A stretch of 49,257 nt of DNA from Acidobacteriota bacterium (GCA_021780315.1 JAJXYY010000038.1:1-49257), one strand, 5' to 3'. Positions 1 to 8,417 are shown, counted from the stretch's first letter. A program made the numbers and translations. Notes: generated from the letters alone by a model not told the origin.

Positions 1-1
1 C

Positions 2-127
2 AGCCAGCAGCTTCACGCCTGGCTCAATACCTACAACTGGCATCGACCCCATGCTAGTCTCAACCAACATCCGCCCATCAGCCGCTCTGGCATCGATCGG
101 AATAACCTGTTGAGCCACCACACCTAG
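2..127 (+). pseudogene. IS481-type transposase, C-terminal remnant (5' end outside window)
   Basis: An open frame enters from the left edge and stops at TAG 125-127, giving 41 codons. It reads LNTYNWHRPHASL followed by PPISRSGI, the typical end of IS481/IS3-type DDE integrase-core transposases (the N-W-x-R-P-H segment near the C-terminus). Only this tail is visible, so it cannot be decided whether the element is complete upstream or a fragment. No terminal inverted repeat or target duplication was recognised just downstream; the sequence passes straight into low-complexity and interspersed repeats. Confidence 0.7.
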
Positions 128-142
128 TGCAGGGGGGGATGA

Positions 143-206
143 AAGGCAAGGGCAAAGGCAAGGGCAAAAGCAGGTGTTCCGCTGCGCGAAGGATGACAAC
201 TAAAAA
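143..206. repeat. Low-complexity tract plus interspersed repeat (copy A)
   Basis: Positions 143-170 are a degenerate hexamer tract of GGCAAR units. It runs into a 37-bp element at 170-206 (GCAGGTGTTCCGCTGCGCGA, then AGGATGACAACTAAAAA). The same element recurs at 8899-8935 and, less conserved, at 8982-9013. It contains the short self-complementary core TTCCGCTGCGCGAAGGA. This looks like a small non-autonomous intergenic repeat of the kind scattered in acidobacterial genomes. Confidence 0.6.
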
Positions 207-238
207 CGGCAACGGCAAGGGCAGGGGAATAGATCGGG

Positions 239-1648
239 TTAGCGGGGGATGAGTTTCATCATGAGTGGGTCTTTGGGGCGGAGGGTGATTTTGGCCTGAA
301 CTTCGGGTGGGGTGGTTCCGGCGTAGGCGAGGCGCCAGCGCTGGGCGATGGTGGCGATGGAGAAGACGCCTTCCATCCAGGCGAAGGACTCGCCGATGCA
401 CTGGCGGTTGCCGCCGCCGAAGGGGAAGTATGTGAATTTGGGGCGGCGGGCCTTGTTTTCCGGGGAGAAGCGGTCGGGATCGAAGCGGAGTGGGTCGGGG
501 AAGTACTGGGGGTCGCGGCCCATAATGTATTGGCTGAAGAAGACGTGTGCGCCGGTGGGGATGGTGTAAGGGCCGAGTTGTACAGGGCGGGTGGACATGC
601 GTCCCATGGCCCAGGCGGGTGGGTAGAGGCGCATGGCTTCGGCGAAGACCTGCTCGGTGTAGCGGAGGTTGGGGTAGTCGGCGAGGGTGGGCAGGCGGAG
701 ATTGCTGCCTGTGCCTAGCACGGCGTCTAGTTCGGCGTGGAGCTTAGCTTCGACATCAGGGTTCTGGCTGAGGAGGTACCAGGTCCAGGCGAGTCCGTTG
801 GCGACGGTTTCGTAGCCGGCGAGGAAGATGGTGAGGACTTCGTCGCGAGCCTGGGCGTCGGTCATGCCGGTGAGTTGTCCGGAGGCGTCAGCCTGATCGT
901 CGGTGGAGGCGAGGAGCATGGAGAGGAGATCGCCCTTGTCGGGTTCACCGTTGGCTGCGGCCTGGCGGTGCTCGCGGATGAGGCGGTCGACGACGGCGTC
1001 CAGGCGGGCCTTGGAGCGGCGGAACTTGATGATGCCGGGGATGGGGAGGTGCATGAAGGACTCGATGCGAGGGAAGGCGACGATGAAGTTGTAGAGGTCC
1101 ATGATGGTGTTGACTTCATCGTTGATGGAGCGGATGTCGGCGGTGACTTCGGTGTCGAAGAGGGTACGGGCGACGATTTCGAGGGAGAGAGACATGCTGG
1201 CGGCGGCGATGTCGATGGTGTGGTTGGGCTGCCATTGCTCGCGCTGGGCGGCGGCGATGGCGACGATCTGGTCTCCGTAGGCGGCGATGCGCTGGCGATG
1301 GAAGGCGGGCGCGGCGATGCGACGCTGGCGGATGTGGATGGGGTCGTCGGAGGTGATGAGGCCCTCGCCGAGGAGGACCTTCATGCGGCGGACGGTGCGC
1401 TCCTTAACGAAGGCAGAGGACTGGTTGACGAGGACTTCGCGGATGTATTCGGGATCGTTGATGAAGACGATGGGGGTTCCGAGGAAGCGGTAGTGAGCGA
1501 TGTTGCCGAAGGTTTTGAGGAGGTACTCGAAGAGGAGGATGGGCGAGCCGAGTTTGACCCAGGGCTTGAAGGCGTAGAAGGGGAGGCTGTGCTTGAGGCC
1601 GGGGAGGGGGAGAGGGGTGGGTTGGAGGACTGGCGGAGTGGTGGTCAT
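239..1648 (-). CDS. Cytochrome P450
   Basis: A 469-residue soluble P450 with no N-terminal membrane anchor. The I-helix oxygen-activation motif AGYET is at residues 277-281, the K-helix ExxR at E337-R340, and the heme-binding loop FPFGGGNRQCIG places the thiolate ligand at Cys417. Length and motif spacing are those of a complete class-E-like bacterial enzyme. Its ATG overlaps the tmk stop codon in an ATGA arrangement, so it is probably translated by coupling at the end of the lpxD-to-tmk transcript. No ferredoxin or reductase gene is nearby, so the electron donor and substrate cannot be inferred. Family assignment is secure; a specific hydroxylation reaction is not. Confidence 0.93.
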   Translation of the reverse strand: MTTTPPVLQPTPLPLPGLKHSLPFYAFKPWVKLGSPILLFEYLLKTFGNIAHYRFLGTPIVFINDPEYIREVLVNQSSAFVKERTVRRMKVLLGEGLITSDDPIHIRQRRIAAPAFHRQRIAAYGDQIVAIAAAQREQWQPNHTIDIAAASMSLSLEIVARTLFDTEVTADIRSINDEVNTIMDLYNFIVAFPRIESFMHLPIPGIIKFRRSKARLDAVVDRLIREHRQAAANGEPDKGDLLSMLLASTDDQADASGQLTGMTDAQARDEVLTIFLAGYETVANGLAWTWYLLSQNPDVEAKLHAELDAVLGTGSNLRLPTLADYPNLRYTEQVFAEAMRLYPPAWAMGRMSTRPVQLGPYTIPTGAHVFFSQYIMGRDPQYFPDPLRFDPDRFSPENKARRPKFTYFPFGGGNRQCIGESFAWMEGVFSIATIAQRWRLAYAGTTPPEVQAKITLRPKDPLMMKLIPR

Positions 1649-2325
1649 GGGGTGGCGATGGCCTGGGGAAGGCGGGTGGCGACGATGTGGAGGATCTGCT
1701 GGTGGATGTGTTCGATGGATGCGTCGTCGCGGAGGACGACGACGCGGTGGGGTTCGCGGGCGGCGATGGCCTCGTAGGCGGTGTAGATGCGGCGGTAGAA
1801 CTCGTCGGACTCGCGCTCGAAGCGGTTTTCGTCGGTGCCGTGGGCATTGGTGTGGCGGTGGTTGCGGTGCCTGGCGCGGCGGAGCGAGGCCTCGAGGGAG
1901 GGTAGCAGGAGGAGGGTGAGGTCGGGCTGGAGGTTATCGCAGGCGGCGGCGTGCATGGCGAGGATGCGGGAGGAGCCGAGTTGGCGACCACCGCCCTGGT
2001 AGGCCTCGGAGGAGTCGGTATAGCGGTCGCAGAGGACGATTTTGCCGGCGGTGAGGGCAGGCTGGATGATCTGGGCGATGGCCTGGGCGCGATCGGCGAA
2101 CATGAGGGCGAGTTCAGCGGCGGGAGCGATGGGTCCGAGGGTGGCCTCGGATTTGGAGTCGAGGAGGATGGAGCGGATGCGGTCGCCGAGGGGGGTTCCG
2201 CCGGGCTGGCGGAGGGTGACGATGGAGTTGCCCTGAACTTCCAGCGCGGTGGCGAGACGGCGGAGCTGGGTGGTTTTGCCAGAGCCATCGAGACCTTCGA
2301 AGGTGAGAAAGAAACCGCGGGACAT
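1645..2325 (-). CDS. tmk: Thymidylate kinase
   Basis: Phosphorylates dTMP to dTDP with ATP in the cytoplasm, for dTTP synthesis. The 226-residue protein opens with a beta strand and P-loop (GLDGSGKT, residues 11-18). It then has the dTMP-binding RQPGGTPLGDRIR segment (DR(E/Q)PGGT-like) and the DRYTDSSEAYQGGGR motif. A lid region and the conserved RFE...FYRRI...Y segment follow near the C-terminus. Length is normal for bacterial Tmk (about 205-230). It sits between a small lipoprotein gene and the P450, overlapping the latter by 4 bases. I see no strong Shine-Dalgarno upstream of the ATG, which suggests coupling to upstream translation. Confidence 0.95.
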   Translation of the reverse strand: MSRGFFLTFEGLDGSGKTTQLRRLATALEVQGNSIVTLRQPGGTPLGDRIRSILLDSKSEATLGPIAPAAELALMFADRAQAIAQIIQPALTAGKIVLCDRYTDSSEAYQGGGRQLGSSRILAMHAAACDNLQPDLTLLLLPSLEASLRRARHRNHRHTNAHGTDENRFERESDEFYRRIYTAYEAIAAREPHRVVVLRDDASIEHIHQQILHIVATRLPQAIATP

Positions 2326-2408
2326 ATGGATCAGCTTATCGCAGAGATGCTTGGTGCTGCAGTGGGGCGAGAGTTGCTTGAAATGGGATGGAAATAGGGC
2401 GGGGAGTT

Positions 2409-2768
2409 TTATTGGGGCGGGGCGGAGCCAAGTACGGTTTGCCAGTGGACACCGGCGGGCGTGATCTCGATGACCATGGGGCCGTTGGCGTCTTCTTTGA
2501 GGTAGGGGCCGGTGGCGGTCTGCTCTTTGCGGGCGGTATCGGTGTAGCTGAGCTTCATGGTTCCTGCTCCGAGGACCTTGAAGCGGTAGTGGAAGTCGGC
2601 TCCTGGGGCGAGGTTTTGGGTACCGAAGCTGGCGCTGGGGTAGTCGACTTCGACAAGGGAGATGGGTTGGGCGGTGTGGTTACTTACAGTGGCTTCGACG
2701 TGGGCAGAGCGGCAGCCGGAGAGTGCGATGGAGGCGACGAGCAGGGCATGGATGCCGGAGAGACGCAT
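2409..2768 (-). CDS. Small predicted lipoprotein, function unknown
   Basis: A 119-residue protein with a signal peptide ending in a lipobox (LSGC, Cys19), so it should be lipidated and held in the envelope. The rest is predicted beta-rich (VEATVSNHTAQPISLVEVDY, then ...GADFHYRFKVLG...). It resembles the small immunoglobulin-like exported proteins common in Acidobacteria. No catalytic motif is visible. It lies 53 bases after the response-regulator gene and 83 bases before tmk on the same strand, consistent with one operon. Role unknown. Confidence 0.75.
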   Translation of the reverse strand: MRLSGIHALLVASIALSGCRSAHVEATVSNHTAQPISLVEVDYPSASFGTQNLAPGADFHYRFKVLGAGTMKLSYTDTARKEQTATGPYLKEDANGPMVIEITPAGVHWQTVLGSAPPQ

Positions 2769-2821
2769 ATGGTCAGGGTATCAGGGAATGCCTGGAGTGC
2801 GGGTGCGGAGGAGTTGCGGAG

Positions 2822-3631
2822 CTAGAAGGGGATAAAAGGCGAGGGGATCTTCTGTGGCGGGAGGATGCGGGCGGTGAGGACGACACCGCTGCGGCCGTCG
2901 TGGAGGGTTATGGGGAAGGCAAGGACTGACCATGGCTGGGGTGTCTCCCCATTGATGTGGTTCTGGAGGATGCCGCGGGAGGTGCGGTCAATGAAGGTTT
3001 CGCGGGTGACGGCGACGGTGTGGATAACCTCGCGCCAGTCGCGGAGGATGGTAGGCATCTCGTCGAAGGGGTTATGCCCGGGAAACCAGTCGCGGGGCCG
3101 GAGGAGGAGTTCTGCTGCGGCTTCGTTGCAGAACTGCCATGTACCGTACTGGTCGAAGATCTGTACGAGGACATCGGTACCGATGGAGAGGCTGAGGCGG
3201 GCGTAGAAGAAGTCGCGGGAGTCAACCACGGCTGATTGTCCACGGCGGCGTGCGCCGAGGGAGTTGAGGGCCACGAGGAGGTCTTCGACGGAGCTGTAAC
3301 CTTTGAGCAAGTGTAGGTCTTCGACGCCTCCGAAGTAATGCTCCATGGTGGCGGAGAGGATGATGATGGGGACGTGAGGGCGCTGGCGGCGGAGCAGCAG
3401 GGCTGCTTCTGTGCCGAATTCCCCGGCGCCGAGGTGATAGTCGAGGACCGCTATGTCGATCTCGTTGAAGCGCTCGGTGGCTTCGTCGATGGTGGCGGTG
3501 GGGATGCAGTGATAGCCATGCTGATGGAGAATGGCGGTGCGGAGGAGGAGATTGAGCGGTTCATCATCCAGAAGAAGGACCCGCACGGGCGGAACGCTGC
3601 GCTCTGCCGGGGACGTGGTCGGTAAGGTCAT
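2822..3631 (-). CDS. Response regulator: receiver domain plus PAS-like domain
   Basis: A 269-residue protein. Residues 16-135 form a CheY-like receiver with the acidic pair D22-D23, a phosphoacceptor Asp64 in VLDYHLG, a Ser/Thr switch region (LSAT, 92-95) and conserved Lys110. Residues about 145-260 resemble a PAS sensor fold (IFDQYGTWQFCNEAAAELL...). No DNA-binding, GGDEF or kinase domain is present, so output is probably through protein contacts or a ligand held in the PAS-like part. It lies between lpxD (71 bases upstream) and the lipoprotein gene, with no histidine kinase in the window. The receiver is certain; the PAS assignment is by sequence pattern only. Confidence 0.85.
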   Translation of the reverse strand: MTLPTTSPAERSVPPVRVLLLDDEPLNLLLRTAILHQHGYHCIPTATIDEATERFNEIDIAVLDYHLGAGEFGTEAALLLRRQRPHVPIIILSATMEHYFGGVEDLHLLKGYSSVEDLLVALNSLGARRRGQSAVVDSRDFFYARLSLSIGTDVLVQIFDQYGTWQFCNEAAAELLLRPRDWFPGHNPFDEMPTILRDWREVIHTVAVTRETFIDRTSRGILQNHINGETPQPWSVLAFPITLHDGRSGVVLTARILPPQKIPSPFIPF

Positions 3632-3702
3632 GCGTCTTTGCCTCCTAGCTACCGTTTGTTGGCTAGGATGCAGTTTAAGATAGTCAGGTTACCTTTGGCT
3701 AG

Positions 3703-4698
3703 TTACTTCTGGGTGCGTTTGAGATCACGAACCAAGTCTGGCAGCTTATGGAAGAGTGCTGTGGATCGCAGCCACTGGCGATTGTCGAAGGCGGGCGAGC
3801 CGCTGACTACTTTTCCCGGGGGGACGTCTCCTGGGATTCCGCTCTGGGCGGTGACGACGACTCCGTCTCCGATGGTGAGGTGACCGACGACGCCGACCTG
3901 TCCGGCGAGGATGACGCCTTTGCCGAGGGTGGTGGAGCCGGCGAGGCCGACCTGGGAGCAGATAAGGCTATTGGGACCAATATCGGAGCCGTGGCCTACC
4001 TGGACGAGGTTGTCGATTTTGGCGCCGGACTGGATGCGGGTTTGGCCGATAGTGGCGCGGTCGATGCAGGAGTTGGCCTGGACTTCGACGTGGTCTTCGA
4101 TGACGACGGGGCCGGACTGGAGGATTTTGTACCAGGAGCCATCGTGCTGGCGGGCGAAGCCGAAGCCGTCGGCACCGATGATGACACCGTTCTGCAGGAT
4201 GACGTGGTTGCCGATGCGGCAGAACTCGCGGACGACGGCGTGGGCGTGGGCGAAGAAGTGGTCTCCGACGGTAACGTGGGGGTAGAGGACAACGTGGGGA
4301 AGGATGACGGCGTGGTCGCCGATGGTGACGTGGTCGGAGATGACGGCGCAGGGGCCGATGTGGGCGTTGGCTCCAATGGTGGCGGTGGGTGCGATGACGG
4401 CGGAGGGATGGATGCCGGGCGCGTAAACGGGCGGCTGGTAGAAGAGTTCGATGCAACGGGCGAATGCCAGGTAGGGATTTTTGAGGCGGAGGGTGGCGGT
4501 GTCGATCTGGGGGAAGTCGGGTTCGACGAGGACGGCGGAGGCATGGGTGGTACGGGCGAGGGCTGCGTACTTGGGATTGGCGACGAAGGTGACCTGTCCG
4601 GGGATGGCGGTCTCGATGCTGGCTACACCGGTGATGAGGGTGTCAGGGTCTCCATGGAGGGTGGCATCGAGATGGGCGGCGAGTTCGGCGAGGGTCAT
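3703..4698 (-). CDS. lpxD: UDP-3-O-acylglucosamine N-acyltransferase
   Basis: Third step of lipid A synthesis: transfers a hydroxyacyl chain from ACP to the 2-amino group of UDP-3-O-acylglucosamine. The 331-residue protein has the N-terminal uridine-binding domain (residues 1-95, with FVANPKY and the ELFYQPP boundary). A left-handed beta helix of hexapeptide repeats (IGxxAxI-type) follows from about 98 to 295. His236 in VQVGHGSDIG matches the catalytic His of the family, and a short helical tail ends in LVRDLKRTQK. Length is normal. It is the first gene of the minus-strand group running to the P450, and indicates a lipid-A-bearing outer membrane. Confidence 0.95.
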   Translation of the reverse strand: MTLAELAAHLDATLHGDPDTLITGVASIETAIPGQVTFVANPKYAALARTTHASAVLVEPDFPQIDTATLRLKNPYLAFARCIELFYQPPVYAPGIHPSAVIAPTATIGANAHIGPCAVISDHVTIGDHAVILPHVVLYPHVTVGDHFFAHAHAVVREFCRIGNHVILQNGVIIGADGFGFARQHDGSWYKILQSGPVVIEDHVEVQANSCIDRATIGQTRIQSGAKIDNLVQVGHGSDIGPNSLICSQVGLAGSTTLGKGVILAGQVGVVGHLTIGDGVVVTAQSGIPGDVPPGKVVSGSPAFDNRQWLRSTALFHKLPDLVRDLKRTQK

Positions 4699-4762
4699 GG
4701 AAGCGATTGTAGCGAAGACGTGAAGGTGTTGGTGCGGCAGGAGGAGTTGGCTTGGGGGGAGA

Positions 4763-4955
4763 TCCCATGTCTCAGAGGCGAACTCAGAGTTGTGACTGTG
4801 GTGAAGATGGCGCGCCCGGGATTTTTACATTCCCATGTCTCAGAGGCGAGACATGGGGCACCCAGAGTTTGGGTTGTGCGTGGTGAAGGTGGCGTACCGG
4901 AGATTTCTACATTCCCATGTCTCAGAGGCGAGACATGGGGCACCCAGAGTTTGGG
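4763..4955. repeat. Three tandem hairpin-containing repeats
   Basis: Units begin at 4763, 4831 and 4913. Units 2 and 3 share an identical 48-bp block (4826-4873 and 4908-4955), 82 bases apart. Each holds a perfect 10-bp inverted repeat, CCCATGTCTC and GAGACATGGG, around the loop AGAGGC, followed by GCACCCAGAGTTTGGG. Unit 1 keeps the left arm but has lost the right arm and adjoining bases. The block lies between divergent lpxD and the convergent tail of the next gene, so it is strictly intergenic. No open frame fits it. Confidence 0.85.
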
Positions 4956-4969
4956 ATGGATGCGTGGTT

Positions 4970-5545
4970 TTAGTTGGGGCGGGTGTTGGGGGGGAGTTGG
5001 GCGTTGAAGAGGTCTTGCTGGAGGGTGGACTCGGGAGTGGGGGTGGCGGGTTTCTTTTTGGAGGGGGAGGTGATGACGGCAATGAGTTGGAGGTCGGCGA
5101 TGGAGGTGCGGGGGACGAAGATGCGCTGGGTATTGGAGCGGATGTCAGGTGGGGCGAAGGAGAGACCGTAATCGAGAACGAGGTCGTCGAGGAGGCTGGC
5201 GTCGGTGGGGGCTAGGCCTTCGAGGAGTTCGCCCGAGGTGAAGGTGAGGCGGAACCAGAGGCCTTCGGTGCGGGGGCGGGCGAGGAAGGTGCGGCGGGTG
5301 AGGCGCTCAGGATTGGTGGTGTCGTTGAGGTTGAAGTCGCGGACGTAGCTGATGAGCTTGATGTCGTGGAGGGGGAGGGAGAGGACTCTGCCGGAGAGGT
5401 CGAGGAGGTCGATGGCGTGGTTTTGGACGAAGCCGGCTAGGGGTAGATAGCCGGAGAGGATCTCGCCGCGAGAGCGCCTGAGGATGACTTTTTTGGGGGA
5501 GGCGGACTTGGAAGATGGCGGCATGACTGAGGCGGATTGTCGCAC
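4970..5545 (-). CDS. Conserved hypothetical protein (possibly DUF6982-like)
   Basis: A 191-residue soluble protein without signal peptide or membrane segment. It seems to contain two beta-rich halves, each starting with a short 'xGExLxGxxP/APT' pattern: RSRGEILSGYLPLAGF near residue 25 and TSGELLEGLAPT near 104. The first leads into a hydrophobic stretch with LLDLSGRVLSLPLHDIKLI. The tail (about 155-191) is Lys/Pro-rich and probably disordered. The pattern recalls small conserved acidobacterial proteins grouped as DUF6982, but I cannot confirm that here. An internal ATG at residue 8 is an alternative start. Function unknown. Confidence 0.7.
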   Translation of the reverse strand: MRQSASVMPPSSKSASPKKVILRRSRGEILSGYLPLAGFVQNHAIDLLDLSGRVLSLPLHDIKLISYVRDFNLNDTTNPERLTRRTFLARPRTEGLWFRLTFTSGELLEGLAPTDASLLDDLVLDYGLSFAPPDIRSNTQRIFVPRTSIADLQLIAVITSPSKKKPATPTPESTLQQDLFNAQLPPNTRPN

Positions 5546-5739
5546 GCTGGGGAGAAAAGCAGCGAAAAAGGTGCAGAAAGGGTAGCGAATTTGCCACTCC
5601 TGTGTTACATTCGAGCTTTGTGTTGGGCCGTTCGATCTTTCTAAATACTTGATTCGTCTGCGGTTATGGCGAGGTTACGGCGAGGATTAGGGCGAGTGGC
5701 GCTGGCCGGCAATTGCCGGCACGGAGTGTACGCGAAGAT

Positions 5740-7659
5740 ATGGCCGACTACATTTATTTGCTGGAAAACCGTCTATCCCCTGCGCAACAGGCTGCCTTGG
5801 TGGCAGTTCGCGAAGTGGCACGCGCCAAAGGGCTTACCGTATTTCTGGTGGGCGGGGCCGTGCGCGACCTGACGAGTGGGTCGCCGGTGCGCGACCTGGA
5901 CGTGGTGGTTCAGGGTAACGCGCTTAAGTTGAAGAAGGATATAGAGAAAGCCGGTGGCAAGATCTCTGGCGAGTGGGAAGCGGGTCAGGCTCTGTTTGTG
6001 CGATTTGCCGGCGGAGTACGGATCGAGGTGGGCAGCACGCTCTCGGTGACGTTCCCGAAGCCAGGCAAGCCAGTGGTGAAGCCGGCGAATCTTCTGGAAG
6101 ACCTACGCCGGCGGGACTTTACGGCGAATGCGATGGCCTTGTCGTTGAACGAAGGATCGTACGGGTTGTTGATGGATCCACTGAATGGCGTGGCGGACAT
6201 TGAGAACCGGGAGTTGCGGCTGGTGAGCAACTATGGGTTTATTGAAGACCCGGTGCGAATGATTCGCGCGGCGCGGTTTATGGCGCGGTTGGGCTGGCAG
6301 ATGGAAGAGAAGACGCTGGCGCGGTACGAGACGGGCAAGCAGGAAGAATATATTGCGGTGATGAGCGAGTTTCATCGCGGGTACGAGACGGAAGAGATCT
6401 TCCATGAGGAGGATCCGCTGCGGGTGCTGAAGCGGCTGGAGAGCGAAGGGTGGATGAAGCACCTGTTTCCGGCGTTGACCTCCGCGAAGGCTAATGTGGC
6501 GGAGTTGGAGCGGTTGCGGGAGACGCAGACGCAGTTGCAGATGCAGGGGATCAATCCAGAGGCGGCGGCGGCTAACTTTCCACTTCTGACGGCGAAGATG
6601 GCTCCGAAGGAGATTGCGGCGCTGAAGGCGAGCTTTCCGCGGCAGGGATTTGTGGCAGAGATCGAGTCTTTGGAGAGCGAGGCGAAGGAGTTTGCTGCGC
6701 AGCTTTCTGCGAAGACGGCGACGTTGCCCTCGCAGGCGTGGAAGCTGATACGTTCGGCCAAGCCGGAGGCGGTTCTGTGGGCGGCGCATACGACGAAGAG
6801 TGCGGCACTTCAGGCGAAATTCAAGAGCTTCTGTGCAGAGTGGCCGCAGGCGAAGCAGAAGCTGCCGTATGCGCTGATGCAGGAGATGCGGATCGTTCCT
6901 GGAGTTCCGCAGTATGAAGAATTGCTGGATAAGCTGTTTTTCGAGTTGATGGATGGGAAGCTGGAGATGGTGGAAGAGATGAAGGCGTTTCTGGAGCCTT
7001 ACTCGCCGCCAGCGCCACCGCCTCCGGTGCATCTGCGTCGGCCACGGGCGGCGAAGAAGGAAGCCAAGCCTGCGAAGAGCCGCAAGAAAGCGGCAGCGGG
7101 CGAGGCGGAAGTCGAGTTGGCGGCTGTGGCAACGGAGGGCGGAGTGGATACGGCCCCGATTGAAGCTGCTGCTGTGGTGAAGCCGACGAAGGTTTTGACG
7201 AAGGCGTCTGCTCCGGTGAAGGCTGCGGCTGCGAAGGTCGAAGCAAAGAAGCCAGTCGCTGTTGTGAAGGCAGTGGTGAAGGCTGTGTTGAAGAAAGCTG
7301 CGGTGAAGGTGGTTGCAAAGAAAGCAGCACCTGCAAAAGTGGCAGTGAAGAAGGCAGCACCTGCAAAAGCGACGGCGAAGAAAGCGGTACCGGTGAAGGT
7401 GGTGGCAAGTAAGGCCTTGCCCGCGAAGAAGATGGTGACGAAGAAAGCTGTTGCAAAGCCAGTGGCGAAGAAGGCAGTACCAGCCAAGGTGATTGCGAAG
7501 AAGCCAGTTTCGAAGCCGGTGGCGAAAAAGCCCGCGGCGAAGGTAGTTGCGAAGAAGGCTGCTCCGAAGCCTGTTGCGAAGAAGGTGGTTGCGAAGCCAG
7601 CAGTGACGAAGGGCAAGCCGGTGAAGAAGGTTGCGGCTCCGGCGAAGAAGAAGCGGTAG
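5740..7659 (+). CDS. CCA-adding enzyme / poly(A) polymerase family nucleotidyltransferase with Lys/Ala-rich tail
   Basis: The head (residues 1 to about 200, from ATG 5740) is a class II polymerase-beta-type nucleotidyltransferase. It has LVGGAVRDL, the metal-binding RDLDVVV, RRRDFTANAMAL, and FIEDPVRMIRAARFMARLGW of the neck. Such enzymes add CCA to tRNA 3' ends or A-tails to RNA. A helical body follows to about residue 415. The last ~220 residues are almost pure KKA, AKK, PVAKK and PAKV units, resembling histone H1 or AlgP tails, and should bind nucleic acid. A TTG at 5713 is in frame, but ATG 5740 starts at a family-like N-terminus. CCA addition versus polyadenylation cannot be separated by eye. 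A strong terminator follows. Confidence 0.88.
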   Translation: MADYIYLLENRLSPAQQAALVAVREVARAKGLTVFLVGGAVRDLTSGSPVRDLDVVVQGNALKLKKDIEKAGGKISGEWEAGQALFVRFAGGVRIEVGSTLSVTFPKPGKPVVKPANLLEDLRRRDFTANAMALSLNEGSYGLLMDPLNGVADIENRELRLVSNYGFIEDPVRMIRAARFMARLGWQMEEKTLARYETGKQEEYIAVMSEFHRGYETEEIFHEEDPLRVLKRLESEGWMKHLFPALTSAKANVAELERLRETQTQLQMQGINPEAAAANFPLLTAKMAPKEIAALKASFPRQGFVAEIESLESEAKEFAAQLSAKTATLPSQAWKLIRSAKPEAVLWAAHTTKSAALQAKFKSFCAEWPQAKQKLPYALMQEMRIVPGVPQYEELLDKLFFELMDGKLEMVEEMKAFLEPYSPPAPPPPVHLRRPRAAKKEAKPAKSRKKAAAGEAEVELAAVATEGGVDTAPIEAAAVVKPTKVLTKASAPVKAAAAKVEAKKPVAVVKAVVKAVLKKAAVKVVAKKAAPAKVAVKKAAPAKATAKKAVPVKVVASKALPAKKMVTKKAVAKPVAKKAVPAKVIAKKPVSKPVAKKPAAKVVAKKAAPKPVAKKVVAKPAVTKGKPVKKVAAPAKKKR

Positions 7660-7681
7660 CTGAGAGGGCCGGAGGACAGAG

Positions 7682-7720
7682 ACAGGTGATGCGAGATGAC
7701 TCGTGTCACCTGTTTTTTTT
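7682..7720 (+). terminator. Rho-independent terminator
   Basis: The arms ACAGGTGATGCGAG (7682-7695) and CTCGTGTCACCTGT (7700-7713) pair over 14 positions with two G-U wobbles around an ATGA loop. A run of T follows (7713-7720). It lies 22 bases after the stop of the nucleotidyltransferase gene. Confidence 0.92.
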
Positions 7721-7778
7721 GTTTGGGAGGCTGTTACGGCGGTGGCGTTCTGGCATCGGATAGGGACGGAGGCAGCTT

Positions 7779-8366
7779 ATGGTGATTGCGGTTTTGTTGG
7801 GGTCGGTGCGGTCGGAGCGGATGGGCGAGCGGGCGGCGAAGTGGGTGTCGGCGGAGTTGCGGAAGCGTGGGCATGAGGTGGTGCTGGTGGATGCGGCGGT
7901 GTTGCAGTTGCCGCTGCTGGACAAGATGTGGAAAGAGATCAAGGGGAGTGCAGATCCGGAGTATGCGGAGTTGCGGGAGAAGCTGCGGCCGCTGGCGGAG
8001 TTGTATGCGCGCGTGGATGGGTATTGCATTGTGAGCGCGGAGTACAACCACAGCGTTCCGCCGGGACTGACGAATCTGATTGATTATTTTCTGGAGGAGT
8101 ATGGGTTTCGGCCTTCGGCGATTGTGTGCTATTCGGCGGGGGCGTATGGCGGGGTGAGGGCGGCGATGCAGTTGCGAGCGATGCTGTGCGAGGTGGGGAT
8201 GCCGTCGATACCTTCGCTGCAGGCGATTCCGAAGATTGGAAGTGCGTTGACGGAGGATGGGGTGGCTTTGGTTCCGGCGCTGGAACGGGCAGGGAAGTTT
8301 TTCGATGAGTTTGAATGGTACATGCGGGCGATGGCCGTGGAGCGGGCGAAGGGTGTGCCTTATTAG
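7779..8366 (+). CDS. NADPH-dependent FMN reductase family protein
   Basis: A 195-residue flavodoxin-fold oxidoreductase. The N-terminal flavin phosphate loop is LLGSVRSER (residues 6-14). The mid-protein signature SAEYNHSVPPGLTNLID and the later YSAGAYGGVRAAMQLR segment are typical of the NADPH:FMN/quinone reductase family (ArsH/ChrR/SsuE-type fold). It probably moves electrons from NAD(P)H to FMN or quinones in the cytoplasm. A GGAGG lies about 8 bases before the ATG. The cyanase gene follows after 51 bases on the same strand, so the two may be co-transcribed. The true substrate is unknown. Confidence 0.88.
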   Translation: MVIAVLLGSVRSERMGERAAKWVSAELRKRGHEVVLVDAAVLQLPLLDKMWKEIKGSADPEYAELREKLRPLAELYARVDGYCIVSAEYNHSVPPGLTNLIDYFLEEYGFRPSAIVCYSAGAYGGVRAAMQLRAMLCEVGMPSIPSLQAIPKIGSALTEDGVALVPALERAGKFFDEFEWYMRAMAVERAKGVPY

Positions 8367-8417
8367 GAAGCAGGTATTAGGCTGGATCGTGGATGGCAAT
8401 TTTTCAAGGAGGATGGA

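Noticed and set aside
737..1777. Long plus-strand open frame (346 codons) opposite the P450 and tmk genes
   Set aside because: Gly/Glu/Asp/Val-rich composition with no family pattern; it is the antisense frame of GC-rich real genes with clear motifs.
3748..5007. Long plus-strand open frame (419 codons) over lpxD
   Set aside because: Asp/Gly-rich antisense of the hexapeptide-repeat gene lpxD; no ribosome site and no recognisable domain.
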